Below are positions 32,972 through 45,736 of a stretch of 64,000 bases of DNA, piece after piece (the stretch's first letter is position 1; each line of letters opens with the position of its first letter). Both the position numbers and the translations under genes were made by a program. The notes under the pieces were generated by a model, which worked only from the letters and a program-made list of their open reading frames with translations, did not search any database and was not told where the DNA came from. The DNA is taken from the NCBI RefSeq assembly GCF_000143535.2, contig NC_037315.1, forward strand, positions 806,001-870,000, written 5' to 3'. This DNA comes from Botrytis cinerea B05.10 (lineage: Eukaryota > Ascomycota > Leotiomycetes > Helotiales > Sclerotiniaceae).

Positions 32972-34694
32972 ATGGTTGTCGACACCACATACTACGAGGC
33001 CCTCGGTGTCAAACCCGACGCCACAGAATTAGAAATCAAGAAAGCATACAGGAAATTAGCTATTATCACCCATCCGGGTAGGTACTTCTCCGCGACCCTC
33101 TGAAGCCGTGCGATATTGATGTAACCGCAGATAAGAATCCCGGCGATGACACCGCTCACGAGAAATTCCAAGCTATTGGCGAAGCATATCAAGTCCTCAG
33201 CGACGAAGAGTTGCGCAAACGATATGATAAATTCGGAAAGGATTCTGCGCAACCTGGGGAGGGATTTGCAGATCCGGCAGAGTTCTTTGGAACGATCTTT
33301 GGAGGGGAAGCGTTCGTGGATCTTATTGGAGAGATTACTTTGATGAAGGACTTGACGAAGACTATGGATATTACGATGCAAGAAGGCGCGGAAGAGGAAG
33401 AAGAGTGAGTTTGGTTCTATTGAGACTATGGGGCATGGCTTGCGGGGCTACGTGATGCTGTCTGGTTATATGGAGGAGTTGGCTAATGCGATGATAGATT
33501 CCCAGGAACCGAGGCAGCGAAACAGGAGAGTATGGCCGCAGGAGAGGAAAAGGCTGGACCATCGGCGACAGAAGCAGATGGCAAAACTACCCATGTCCCC
33601 TCCGCATCTGTGTCTGATACCGCAGACATTCCTACGCCCGCATACTCGGAGAAGCCACCAGTTGTTCCCAGCCCGGCTGCATCGGGAACATCAACTCCCA
33701 GACGTACCACACAAATTCCTCTCCGTCCAGCTATTATGAACCAAACCGAAGAAGAAGCTCAAATGGCTGCCGCAGGCATTACAGAAGAGGAGAAAGAGCT
33801 GAGGAAGAAAGAGAAGAAGAAGGGTGGTCTCTCCAAGGCCCAGCGTGACGAACTCGCAGCTTATGAGAGAGAACGTGCTGCAGCTCGCAAAGAGCGAGTC
33901 GACACATTGGCAAAGAAGCTGATCGATCGTATCAGCATATGGACAGAGACAGATAAGGGACCCGATGTCACCAAGGCTTTCCAAGAGAAGACACGCCTCG
34001 AAGTAGAGAACCTCAAGATGGAATCTTTCGGTCTGGACATTCTCCATGCGATCGGTCAAACTTATCTTCAAAAGGCTACCGGACTCCTTAAATCCCAGAA
34101 ATTCTTAGGCATTGGTGGTTTCTTCTCTAGATTAAAGGATAAGGGAACCATCGCAAAGGAAACCTGGAACACTATCTCCAGTGCTATCGATGCGCAAATG
34201 ACCATGGAGGAAATGGCCAAGATGGAAGAGAAGGGTGGCGAAGACTGGACTGACGAGAAGAAAGTCGAATATGAGCGTCGCGTTACGGGCAAGATCCTCA
34301 CAGCCGCATGGCGTGGAAGTAAATTCGAGATTCAAGGTGTTCTTAGAGATGTCTGTGATGAGATTCTCAACGATAAGAAAGTTCCCATGGCGAAAAGACT
34401 TGAGCGTGCTCAAGCTCTCGTTATTTCTGGTGAAATCTACTCCAAGGTATATTTCCCCCATTTTTTCCCCCTTTCATGATTATCGAACTACAACTGACAA
34501 AACCCCAGGCTCAACGTAACCCAGAAGAAGAAGGCGATTACATGGCCTTTGAACAATTAGTCGCCGAGGCAGCTGCAAAGAAAGAAAGCAAGAAAAAGGG
34601 AAAGGATAAGAAAGAACATGGTCATCATCATCATCACTCACACGGAGATGCGCAAGCTGCTGCAGATGACTTACCTAACGTTCCTAAAGCCTAA
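32972..34694 (+). CDS. caj1: DnaJ/Hsp40 co-chaperone with X-domain (Caj1-like)
   Basis: Four exons are inferred, 32972-33077, 33131-33404, 33498-34446 and 34509-34694, giving 504 residues. The N-terminal J domain starts [19 protein letters not shown]. Its HPD tripeptide, needed to stimulate Hsp70 ATPase activity, is split by intron 1 (HP | DKNPGD). A Gly/Phe-containing segment ([19 protein letters not shown]) follows, then a Pro/Ser/Thr linker. The DnaJ-X domain covers about 175-410, including [16 protein letters not shown] and the [10 protein letters not shown] segment. This is the layout of yeast Caj1 and its Djp1 relatives, cytosolic or membrane-associated J proteins. The tail is Lys-rich with a His cluster ([11 protein letters not shown]). 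The acceptor at 33497 was chosen because only it restores the downstream frame. Confidence 0.9.
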
Positions 34695-35401
34695 ATCCAG
34701 GTGAAGAGGTTAGATAAATCGGGGGTGAAATGACAGGGGAGTGGAGGTAGGAGAGAGGCGGGACTTCAGTAGTAGTATATTATACCTAGCTAAGGGACCT
34801 CATATTACTGCGTTGATCAAAGATCAAACGTCTTGATTAGGATTGCAGTGTGCCAAGAGCACGATCTGTGGATTTGGGCGTGGAAGAGTAGTGAGTAGAT
34901 GTCATGTCTATGTCATTCTGGTTATTTTGCATAGGGAATGGAAGGGAATGAGAATGATAGACTTTCAAATGCTATATGAGATTTCAATGTTCGTACCTGT
35001 TAAAATTGTTGAATTAAATTGGCTACTTGACAAAACTAGACAGAATAGATGAAAAGAAATAAAACATGATAGTAAGCACCACAGCGAGATTCCTTCCCCC
35101 AGGGAGTGGACGATCTCATTCTTATTGTTTTTGTTGTATTGCTCGTCTGAAGCTTCCACACGACAGTTCAGAGTTATTGAACATTCCACAGCGGTAGAAA
35201 CCCCATTTTTTATATCAAATTACACATTAACGCTCAGAAAATTCGAAAAGAATAGATGAAATAGTCGTTAATACACATCCCATTATTTCCATCAGCATCG
35301 TGACCCAAAGTTATGGTACATCAATTAACGAATCTCGGGTACAATGAAAGAGTAGAAGTTTTATATGAGTTAAAAAGAGGTATCGCAAAAGAAGTAAAGA
35401 A
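34695..35401. other. Convergent 3' intergenic region
   Basis: About 700 bp of AT-rich sequence between the stops of caj1 and erg9. No gene is seen. Confidence 0.6.
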
Positions 35402-37004
35402 TTAGAGTTCCGCATGATCAAATGCAGGTGCAGTGTTTTGCACTTCTGGAATACCTTGATCTTTAGGTGCGTAGTTTCCTTTTCTGATTTCGTTCAAAGC
35501 GACGTCGAATCGAGCTCCTGCAAGCCATGCTGCTCCAATCTGGATAGTGTTAGTGAAACTTTCATCGATCTAGGGGAAGAGACATACCATAAGTCCAGAG
35601 ACGAATATTAGGGTTCCGAATACTGCCAACATGAGGTAGAAGACATCTTTCTTGGCCTCTGCTTCCTCGGCTGCTGATTTCTTTTGTGCTGCAGATGTTT
35701 CACCAGCTTGTTGTAAAGCGATCGCCTGAGGATTTTGGGTTGGGAATATAGATTCAATGAATTGTTCGATCTAAAGGAAGTTAATCTTGGATGTTTGCAC
35801 AGTAGAAGCGAGACACATACCTTGCCGCATGCAATGCTAATCTTGAGGAAGTTAGGGTCCTTAGGCGAGTTCTTTTTATTTATCTTTCTTGCATATCTCT
35901 GGAAGATATCACAAACAGTACGCAAATTCTGTGAGGACTCCATCATCAATTGGCAAGCATCACCCTTTGTGATCTTGACATTCTTCTCAAAAATAGCAGG
36001 ATTCTGGAAAACAAGCTCTAAGGTTGCGATTGCCATGGCTTGTGGGATAGCAACAAAATTGAAGACACTCTGGTCTTTAATGCCTGCCATGTAGAACAAG
36101 CATTCATCGGCATGGCGGAGAGAATTCAAGACCATTTCTGAACTGCAATTCAAAGCGATTTGTCTATTTTTGGGGTCAAAAAGGTCGTCAAACTTGTCGA
36201 CATGCTTCGACCAGATCTCCTTGGGCCAGAAACGTCTCTTGTCATCAAAATCCTCCCGAATATCGCGGATGATGTTTGTCTTTTGAAGGAATTGGCCCAT
36301 GGATTCGGACAATTCTGGCTTGCCAAGCAACGCTGGGTTTGCAAACTTGGCCTCGATGAACAATCTTGTCAAACCATCTCCTACGAGACCGGCTACATAA
36401 TGACAGTATAATTCGTAATCTTTGATAGTGTTAACACCATTGATGTTGTGCTCTGCATTGTTCGCATAATCGGCCATTCCATTACCCATCTTTTTGGTAA
36501 TATCCTTGATAATGACTTGATATGCTGGTTTGCACTTCTTGAATTCAGTGATGACACAGTCAAAGTGAACCAAGAGTTCTCGATCCTTTTCATTTGGCCC
36601 GTTCTCGTTGAATGACCATCCATCCTCCTCAATAATGCTGTCAAAAGCTCTTAACAAGGGTTCTTTCTTCCCTAATGGGATGGTCATATCATCTTCAATA
36701 GTATCCAATCCTCGAAGAACCAGATAGAAAAGGGCGACTGGCACAAGCAATTCTGGGTTCAATTCTTGGATAACCGAACTAAAACTTCGACTGGTCAACT
36801 CGAGGTATTTGAAGCAATCCTTGAGGGATTGAGGCTCCTTGGATGGATCTCTGGTGTGAACTGGGTCGTGCCATAGCTTCCTAGTTCATGTGTTAGTGAT
36901 GGCAGATGAGGAGATGGGTGTATTGGGAATATATACCATTGTAAGATTGCTCTCAGCTGATTTGGGTGGACAGAAAAGTGAAGGAGATTCTTGACGAGAC
37001 CCAT
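35402..37004 (-). CDS. erg9: Squalene synthase (farnesyl-diphosphate farnesyltransferase) Erg9
   Basis: Four exons are inferred, 37004-36937, 36880-35821, 35770-35588 and 35539-35402, giving 482 residues. The enzyme condenses two farnesyl diphosphates to squalene with NADPH, the first committed step of sterol synthesis, at the ER membrane. Both Asp-rich Mg-binding motifs are present: [10 protein letters not shown] (about residue 86) and [12 protein letters not shown] (about 229). The segments [17 protein letters not shown] and [20 protein letters not shown] are family landmarks. The C-terminal hydrophobic anchor runs through [18 protein letters not shown] and continues across intron 3. All junctions keep the frame and no key residue is missing. 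It points away from the next gene and shares no cluster with other sterol genes here. Confidence 0.97.
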
Positions 37005-38253
37005 GATGAACGAAGTGGAGATGATTTGACAAATGGTTTATCAAAGTTTCTGAATACGTGGGATACGTGCAAGAGTTGAATTAAAGTTGTTGTGGATTAT
37101 CGTTTCTCTATGCTATGGAGTTGAGTTGATGTGCTCGACTGTATGTGGAAATGTGAACGGCCGCGGTAGTCAATTGTTGATCCGAGTCCGTCTATTGAAA
37201 TTAGAATTGAATGACTGTGTCTTGAGAACGCCACAAGACAGGAAGATGAAGATGAAAATCCAATTTCAGAAAGCCAATAACAGATAAAAACTGGGTGAAA
37301 TGGGTGAAATGGGTGAGCTTGATGAATTTGGTGAAATGTATCTGCCAGCAAATTTCAGGATATTACTGTCACCGCCCAATCCCAATCTGTGCAGCAAAAA
37401 GAACGCTTTGGAGTTTAGGGACTAGTGACTTTTATGCTTTAGGGGGTGCATAGAAGGAAGGGGGGAGATGCAGTCGTTCCCAATACATTTCGATGCAAAT
37501 GTGTGGCATCTACCTAGGTATACATATTGTACATACACTTTCTAGTATTCAATCACGGTCTACATTGCATTCTATTGCGTCGTCTTACGATGGTGATGCC
37601 GGGTGTGTTGGGGAGAAGGACAGCAAGAACGCAGTGGGACGACTTGTTGGCCTCTCTCACTTAACCGGTTTTCTACACACAATATACCCTACATCTATTT
37701 GCCCCTGACACCTGCACTCTCGAAGATCTTTTTTTTTTGATATTGAATATTGACTTCCAACCCCAGATTCTCTTTGGTTCGGTGCAATGCACATCTTGCA
37801 CATCTTGCATTGCAGATCAACCAATCAAATCATGGCAAGAAACATCTCGAAAAAGGAGGCAAAGGTCAACGGACGAGGCTGAGCAATGCCAACTATCCCA
37901 TCCCACTGTTCAGCCGGTATGCGATAATCTCATTGTTTGAGAACGTTGTTATGCAGCGACTCATAACGCTTGAAGATTGTCGTAACATTGCCCTCTTTCT
38001 CCAAATTCCAGGTTTCATGACTTCTTATCTTTAACTCTTACCCCCAACCTAACCGCATTCTTCATGACCATGGCACATAGTGCCTAGTTGTGAATTCTAA
38101 CCTACTGCACGCCGAGCCATCGCCAACGACAATCCAACTCGATTGACTTACCATTGCAATATACATACTCGCCTCAATTTAAGGTTATCGGGATAAGGCT
38201 GGTGGATATCCTCTCAACGTCCTTCGTTCAACCGCGATTTGTGACTTTCAGCA
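37005..38253. other. Divergent promoter region, erg9 and transporter
   Basis: These 1.25 kb include the upstream regions of both divergent genes, GGTGAAAT repeats near 37295-37335 and a 10-nt T run near 37729. No coding sequence is supported. Confidence 0.55.
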
Positions 38254-39426
38254 ATGGCCGACGTAGATCCCTTGGAGAAAGATGTGGAACAGGCAGAGTC
38301 GAAACCGATGATTGGGGAAGAGACACACAGCAACAGATATGAGAGCAACGAGGGGAAAAGAAAAAAGAGTCTAGCGAGTAGAATTGTCGATGTTGCTTGC
38401 ATTGGTTTGAATATCATCAGTACAGTAGTTCTCGTTTTTCTCAATAAATGGTTTGTGCAAACCCTTCCTTGATCCCAAGATCTAAAATCTAATGATAACG
38501 CAGGATATTCAAAGACCCCCAGCTGCGGAACATGCAAATATCCTTTGCGATGTGGCATTTTACATGCACAACCGTTGTGTTATGTATAGCTAGTCGTTCT
38601 CCCTTCAAGCTTTTTGTTCCCATACGACTGCCATTTCTCCAAATGCTTCCACTATGCTGCTTCTTTGCCGGCTTCCTCATACTTGGAAATTTAAGTTTGG
38701 CATTCAATTCCGTGGGCTTCTACCAGTCAGTTACTTACCCTAACTTCTTCGTCCCAATATCCTACTAATTCTCCCCTTCAAACCAGACTCGCCAAAATAA
38801 TGACCACACCCTGCGTTGCCCTTCTCCAATACATATTTCTCTCCAAAGGCGTCTCCGCACAAACCATCCTCGCGCTCGCCAGCGTCTGCGTAGGCGTAGG
38901 TCTAACTAATACTGGAGCATCTGGAACTACCACATTTGGCGCATCTATCGCCATTGCTGCATTTGTAGTAACCGCATTCTACCAAGTCTGGATTGGCAAG
39001 AAACTCACCGATTTCAAAGCCTCTTCTCCGCAACTTTTACTCAATCAAGCCCCGATATCTGTTTTGATTCTGGCGTTTTTGGCGCCGTTCTTCGATACAA
39101 AACCAGATGTGTCGGTGATACCGAGGGATACACTTATTGCACTGTGTTTGAGTGGACTGGCGGCTGCATTACTGAATTTGAGTCAATTCTTGATTATTGG
39201 AAGAATGTCAGCATTGACATTCAATGTTGCTTCCAAGTATGAGCACCTTTCCTGTTATCTTACCTCCAAACATCATGTGCTAACCCATTTATCCAGTGTT
39301 AAAACAATCATAATCCTTACCTACGGTTTCATGAGCGAAGGCCGAGTCCTCACCGTCAAAGACTCCATGGGCATATTACTAGCTTTGGGCGGTGCAACAG
39401 TGTATAGCCAGCTTTCACAGCGGTGA
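38254..39426 (+). CDS. Triose-phosphate/nucleotide-sugar transporter family protein (SLC35E-like)
   Basis: Four exons are inferred, 38254-38450, 38504-38725, 38787-39236 and 39297-39426, giving 332 residues. After a hydrophilic N-terminus of about 40 residues there are some ten hydrophobic segments, as in the TPT/DUF250 branch of the drug/metabolite transporter superfamily. Family landmarks are VVLVFLNKWIFKD near the first helix (joined across intron 1), GFYQLAKIMTTPCVALLQY around intron 2 (its TACTAAT branch is clear), and LTFNVASNVKTIIILTYGF around intron 3. The protein probably works in the Golgi or ER membrane. Close relatives are the SLC35E3-type carriers, whose substrate is not settled. 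The gene lies 7 kb from the UDP-rhamnose gene, but a functional link is only speculation. Confidence 0.9.
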
Positions 39427-40118
39427 GAGAAGCATATTGTAATGTGTAACGAATCTTGAGATCATAGGTGAAATCTAGGCGTTGTTGGAGCATGAACTAG
39501 GTGTTTGGTGTGTAAAATTTAAAATCTTTGAGTTGGATAGGTAGGGACAATACGAATAATAAACACTGTTTTAAACAATGAGCCTGATGAGAATACTGAA
39601 ACTTATCTGTCAAATTCGTTAGAAGCAAATATCCTACACAGGATCTATCAATACATGTCCAGGTGTATAGAATGAGCTTCTCGTAATGTATGACGTGGAG
39701 TTAAAGATTTGACCATCCACATTAAACTTCAAGTGATCACTGTATAGGAATATAAAAAGTAGATAGATTCCCAAAATGTGCATGAAGTACACATGTATAC
39801 ATGAGATAAATATGAAATACACTAAAGACTCAGACGTCCGTTTACAAATGGCTATATCCATTATATTGCTTCCAAATATACATCTCTAAACTCCTTACGC
39901 CTCATGCCTAAAACCCTTTAGACAATGCTAAGGTTCAAAAAATGACAACATGAAGAAAGATAACAGTGTTTACTACGCTAATTCATAATATGTATCACAA
40001 CCCATTTACCATATCCATATCATACCAATCATACATTCTACATGCAGAATCTATTCTCGTTTGAACTCAATATCAACTCATCTGCAACACGTATTCATCA
40101 TCCGTCCATCGGACTGAT
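39427..40118. other. Convergent 3' intergenic region
   Basis: About 690 bp of AT-rich sequence between the stops of the transporter gene and the ABC transporter gene. No further feature is seen. Confidence 0.6.
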
Positions 40119-43100
40119 TTACCGTCTCTCTACCAACAAGAAATGCATCGCCACATATGCTAAGAAGATAAACGCACCGGCGAAAATAGCGAGATTGATT
40201 GCATCTGGCCAGAATGCCTGCGTGTTAAATCCGAAACTACTCAAGATCACCGCTCCGGGCACGGTAATGTCGAGTTTGTATTTCTGATCCACAAGTGTCA
40301 AGTATGTGACTTCGTTAACGATTAGAGATTCGAAGCCGTAGTGGAAAATTGACAAGGACTGGAGCCAAAGGGCAGATTTGGGGATGGCATCGTGGTTGAG
40401 GAGAAGACCAGCAAAGAGAAGACTAAATAACATGACAAGACTTCCGATGAGACTTGCGACGCCGTTATCTTTGAAGACAATCCCGAGGAAAAGACAGATT
40501 GCGGCCGCTGCGAGATTGAAGAGGACGAGGATGAGGAGGAATTTGAAGAAATTAGGAGCTTCAGCTACAAGTCCAGTCATAGGGTATAAGATAGAGCCCA
40601 TAATGAGAGGAGGAATAATTCGGAGTGGTACGATGTCGAAGAGAACTTTGGCGAAAAAATAAGTGACGGGAGAGTAGTAGCCATTTGCTCTTTCTCTGAC
40701 GAAAACCATGCGCTCGGTAGCAAAGACGTTCAGACTAGAGAGGGTACTGAAACCGAAAAGTGCTAGAATGAAGAAGAATAGTCCCAGGCGATTTTGGAAT
40801 CCAGGAATATCGTCCGTCAGGCCATAAAACAAGAATCCAGACAGTACAGCCAACAAGATTGCGATTGCGTAGTGTGTCAACATCAACATCGGATTTCTGT
40901 AAAGATTGCGCCAGGTACGTTGTGAGAGAATAACAAATTGTCGAAGGTATCCAACTCTTGCATATCCTCTGCCCATCGTAGTTGTGGTTGTTGCACTGTT
41001 CTCTTGTACATGTCCATTTGTGCTGCCATTGGCATTTTGAGCGGCGGAAACGGCGTTCTTGAGGTCATCTTGGAGATCTCTGGCGATTGGCGATTGTGCA
41101 TAAGAAGATACTAGAACATCCAAGTCCGAACTAGATCCAGGTGCATCGGGTGGTAAATTATCTGGATCTTCCGCAATTGATGAGTGTTGTCTCGACATCC
41201 TGAGCCAGTGCTGATTGGCCTCTGGGTCTACAGGTGCCTCATCAGGTTGGGAAGTAGGGGTCTCGACTCCACTCTTCTTACGAGTGAAAAGCTCCCGTTC
41301 TTGCCTTGCCCTTACAGAGTCACGACGTTTGCCTTTGGGTCTTAACAGAGACTCGCTTGGGCTACCAACAACAGGCTCCTCTATACTACCGCCAGAGATG
41401 CTTGCAATCGACTTCACCGCCCTAGTACTGCTTGCTCCCACGCTTGGTGTAACGCCGTGTCTGAAATCGGATGCAGTATCATCAATTGGGGTGCGAGGTG
41501 CGCCAACATGCATTGTCAAATCAACCAAGTAGTCAGCAATGTTGAATCCAGGTGGGCAGGCGTATCCAATGTGATCGAAGTATTCTTGGCAAAGATTAAA
41601 CTCGCCAGAATATACCGTTCTTCCTTTTGCGAGAAGTAGCAATCTATCGAACAGAGCCACAATGTTAGATCTTGGTTGATGAATGGTAAATATGACCGTT
41701 CTTTTATAGTTTTTAGCCAGATTGACGAGACATTCGATGACGTTGAATGCATTGTATGCATCAAGACCACTAGTTGGCTCATCGAGGAACAATATACTTG
41801 GACTGGTAACCAATTCACAAGCGATTCCAACTCGACGTTTCTCGCCACCGGAAATACCACGGCCTTTACCATCCTCAGAACCAATCAAAGAATCCTTGAT
41901 GTGAGAGATACCAAGCTGTCGCTCAACCTCAAAAACCCTCTGTTCCTTAGCTGATCTTCCCATATCTCTTGGCAATCTCAAAAGAGCGCTAGTCATGATC
42001 GTTTCGTGGACAGTGAGAGTAGGTAACATAGCATCTTCTTGATCAACAAAACCAATAACACTTCTGTATTCGTTATCTGTGACCTTTTCGCCATTGACGT
42101 AGAAATTTCCTTGGACAACACCTCGCTTGTTTTTACGAGCAAGAATGTCAAGAAAGGTGGTTTTACCAGCTCCAGATGCACCCATGATGGCCATGATCTC
42201 GCCAGGGTGAGCTACTCCTTGAACACCAGTCAAGATCTGCTTTCCATTTATATTGTACGAAACATTCTCGAAGTATAGGGAGGCAGGCTTGTGATCGGTC
42301 ATTAGCTTGATGCTCTCGTCATCGGAATCGTCTAGATGAATAGGGCCGTATTTGAATTGCCTTCGAGACAAGTACCAAACTAGAAGAATAACTCCAACAA
42401 CAAATAGGGATGCAATGGCGATGACACCTGCGATCAAGGGCGTGTTGATTCTCTTTATAGGGCGTTCGTATCCTGGAACCTCGGTTTCGTAAAGACACTC
42501 TCCGGCCTGGCAATTGATAAAAATGCTGCTGTCCCCAAACATTTGTTGAATAAGCAAATCCATCTGAGGTTCCTTGAAGGTACATTCGTTGCTACCATCC
42601 TTCTGCTCACAATTAAATGTCGCAGGACCTCTAATTTCTTGATCGAGGAAGTCAGAAATGTCAACCGATCCATTTTCACCGCAGAGCATTCGGTCCGGAA
42701 CACACTTGCAAGCAATGTTTTCACATTTTGCGCTGGTCGAGTTCCGGTCATAGTCGTTTTGGGAGCCCGATGTACAAGTATCCAAGGAACAGTAAAACGA
42801 CTCTCTTTCGTCGACCCAGAATTGAAAGTCGCAGGTCTCTACTTCGGCGTTGCAGGTAAAAGTAACCTGGGGCTTCTTGCCATCCAAGATATCCAGAATC
42901 TTTCTGTTTGTGACGTCGCACATCTGGTAGTTCTCCTTTACAACCTCGCCATTTTGATAACACACGCCTCCTTCTTTTTCTGGCATCAGAGCATTGCATG
43001 CCTTGTTGTTCGTACAGACATTGCAGTTGATTCCAGTCCAGCCATCTTCGCAAGCGCATGAATCTTCTGTTCGCATCGGCCGATCCTGCCCATCTGCCAA

Positions 43101-43472
43101 AGAACCACAAACTATCAAGAGTTAGGAGGAAAGAATTTGCGCACATGCTAATAGTTTAGCTCACCTGGCTGAAGACAGTCATCGCCACCGAATCCTGGTG
43201 GACAGGAGCATTTGCCATTGTATTGATTGCAGTCAGAATATTGCCCGCAAGTAAACGCGGGTAATAAACAATTGAAACTAGATTCCGTCAGCAAGAGATT
43301 TTGGCCTAGAAGAAGAGGCGCAGTACCAAGGAGGACAATCGTCAGGTCGGTCATCCATAAGAGATAACTGGGCTTTCATCGAGTCTATCGACGAATAGTT
43401 CGTGAAAGCGTGCGCATTCCATGATAGAGACAGAGTGGCGAGGACGACGGTCCCCAGTTGCAGTCGTTTCAT
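40119..43472 (-). CDS. adp1: ABCG-type transporter with EGF-like ectodomain (Adp1-like)
   Basis: Three exons are inferred, 43472-43327, 43277-43165 and 43111-40119, giving 1,083 residues. A signal peptide ([20 protein letters not shown]) leads a Cys-rich ectodomain with EGF-like modules ([24 protein letters not shown]) of about 330 residues. A membrane helix near [19 protein letters not shown] follows. The nucleotide-binding domain has Walker [10 protein letters not shown] (about 396), signature [10 protein letters not shown] (about 506) and Walker [13 protein letters not shown]. After a Ser/Pro-rich linker, a six-helix ABC2 permease domain occupies the last 270 residues. This order is that of yeast Adp1, whose substrate is unknown. 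With a single NBD it is a half transporter and should work as a dimer. Both introns fall in the Cys-rich part and the frame closes perfectly. Confidence 0.93.
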
Positions 43473-44488
43473 CGTTCGTAGAGATTTGCGAAAATCGCGA
43501 TGGTTGAAAGTGGGAGCTTGCTAATGGAACCAGCTTAATGCTGCGGTGAAGCGACGACTCTCGATGCCATGTAAGTAGTGCGATCCGAATGATGCTTGGA
43601 ACGGATAAATCGTAGTGAATTTCAAAGAAAGCAATTGCAGAGAAATGCCTGTGTGGTAACTCGATAAGATTTTGAATGAGAGAATAACGAAATGAAGAGG
43701 GATTAGGTAGAGGGAGAGCGCGTGGAGGTAGAGGTGGAAGTCGAGGTGGTCTCGTAGTGTCATATCATCGGAGGGAGTTCTAGCTTGTCCGTCTCCTGCC
43801 CTGCTCCGTCCTGGGCTAGCAAGAAGAATAAGCGGGGATTGGGATTGATAACACCAAACCTGGAGCAAGCAAGGCCGCAGCTCGCTGTCAGGAACGAAAA
43901 GATGGAAAGATGGAAAGATGGAAAGATAAAAAGGATACGCCGGGAGGTTGGAGAATGGATTAGAAATTACGACTGCATAGGATCGAGGGATTTTTGTTTA
44001 TGTTACTTATGTGCGGTTCACATTTCAAACAGATGATGAAGATGGAACGCTTCGTGAAAATCCATCTGTCCGTCTTCCAACACCAAAAGCTCCTATCAAT
44101 CCTCAGATGCACACAGCCAGACGACGATGCAGCCAAAGCTTCTCGACCGTATCAATGTGCTCCGCCAGCACAGAGTACGTACGAACTTATGTAAGGGCAA
44201 ACGTCGTGGTTGTGTCTGAGCTTCACACAATTCCCAACATCCTATTGGTTCTGATCCCTCACCTCACTTCTTCCTGGGATGACCGAGGTTTAACAATCTC
44301 CACAACACCATGTCATCTACGCCTTTTATGTCTCCATATGTCGACTTACTGCTGCGATATTAGAAATTGAGGGTTGTTAAAAATACATATATAAATCAAG
44401 ACTTCCATTTCAAATTCCAGCACAGCTTCTCTTAGTCTTCTCCTCTAGATAACACTCTCCCAACCATTCAAAGTATACCACCTCAAAC
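43473..44488. other. Divergent promoter region, ABC transporter and aminotransferase
   Basis: About 1 kb of upstream sequence for both genes. A GGAAAGAT repeat (three to four copies) lies at 43898-43928. A pyrimidine-rich leader precedes the aminotransferase start. No gene is seen. Confidence 0.55.
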
Positions 44489-45736
44489 ATGGTCAAGATT
44501 GAGCCTTTCGCCGTAGAACAAGTACTACCCCTCCATTCTCCACCAAAACTGAAAGTGTCTCTAACATTCTGGTTTTAGTGGATGGACAAGTATGAGGTCA
44601 CACCTGGCGTCCTCAATATTGCCGAAACATGTGCAGCTTCCATCTCCATTGATGATCTCGTAAAGTTATCCGAAGATCCAAATCTGCCGCATCCAATATC
44701 AACCTCGACCAAACTCACATATGGACATATCCGTGGATCGCCCGCTCTTCGAGAACGTCTAGCGTCTCTTTACTCTGCTAGAACTGCGTCGGCTCTATCA
44801 CCAGAGGATATACTTCTCACGCGCGGTGCAATCGAGGCGAATTTCCTCACACTATACACCTTGATTGGCCCTGGAGATCATGTCGTTTGTGTACATCCAA
44901 CTTATCAACAACTATACTCCGTTCCACAAAGTCTCGGCGCGGAAGTCTCGCTATGGAAATTACACAAAGGAAAGAAATTCATTCCTGATTTAGAGGAGCT
45001 GAAGCAATTAGTCAAGGATAATACCAAAATGATTATTATCAACAATCCAAACAACCCTACCGGCGCTACGATTCCCAAGTCCGTTTTACAAGGCTTGACG
45101 GAGTTTGCGAAGGAAAAGGGTATCATTATTCTAAGCGATGAAGTATATCGACCATTGTTTCACGGAATATCAGTAGCTGATGCAGAATTTCCTCCATCAA
45201 TGGTATCCATGCCTTATGAGAAAATCATAGTTACTGGCTCCATGTCCAAAGCTTACTCTCTGGCTGGTATCCGCATCGGTTGGATCGCATGCAAGGACAA
45301 AGCTATCATCGAAGCTCTCGCGGAAGCTCGAGACTACACTACTATTTCTGTCTCGCAGCTGGACGATCGAGTTGCCTCTTATGCCATGAATCAATCCGTC
45401 ATCCATGCACTCCTTGGTAGGAATATCAAACTTGCCAAAACAAACGTGGCACTTTTAGATGCTTTTGTCAATGAGCATAGCGAGAATCTGTCATGGGTCA
45501 AGCCAAATGGTGGCACTACAGCCTTTATCAAAGTGGAAAGTAAAAGGGAGCCGGTGGATGATGTTAAATTCTGTGTGGATGTTATCGAGAAGACGAAAGT
45601 CATGTTCTTGCCAGGTTCTAAATGTTTTGGCGAGGAATTTAAAGGCTATGTGAGAATTGGATTTGTGTGCGAGACGGAGGTCTTGAAAGAAGGTCTGCAG
45701 AAGTTGGGAGGATACATTAGGGAACACTTAAAATGA
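44489..45736 (+). CDS. PLP-dependent aminotransferase, class I/II
   Basis: A short first exon (44489-44521, 11 codons) joins the main exon (44579-45736) to give 396 residues. The start is MVKIEPFAVEQ followed by WMDKYEVTPGVLN. Family landmarks are TYGHIRGSPALRERLA, INNPNNPTGA (the Asn contacting the PLP ring), LSDEVYRP (Asp/Tyr contacts) and the Schiff-base lysine in TGSMSKAYSLAG (about residue 234). The conserved C-terminal Arg is in GYVRIGF. Fold-type I enzymes of this layout include kynurenine and aromatic aminotransferases and ACC- or capreomycidine-synthase-like enzymes. Neither substrate nor exact reaction can be read from the sequence. No mitochondrial leader is seen, so it is probably cytosolic. 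Confidence 0.9.

Noticed and set aside
30894..39426. A sugar/sterol biosynthetic gene cluster
   Set aside because: UDP-rhamnose reductase, J protein, squalene synthase and transporter are neighbours but have no shared pathway, regulator or common promoter.
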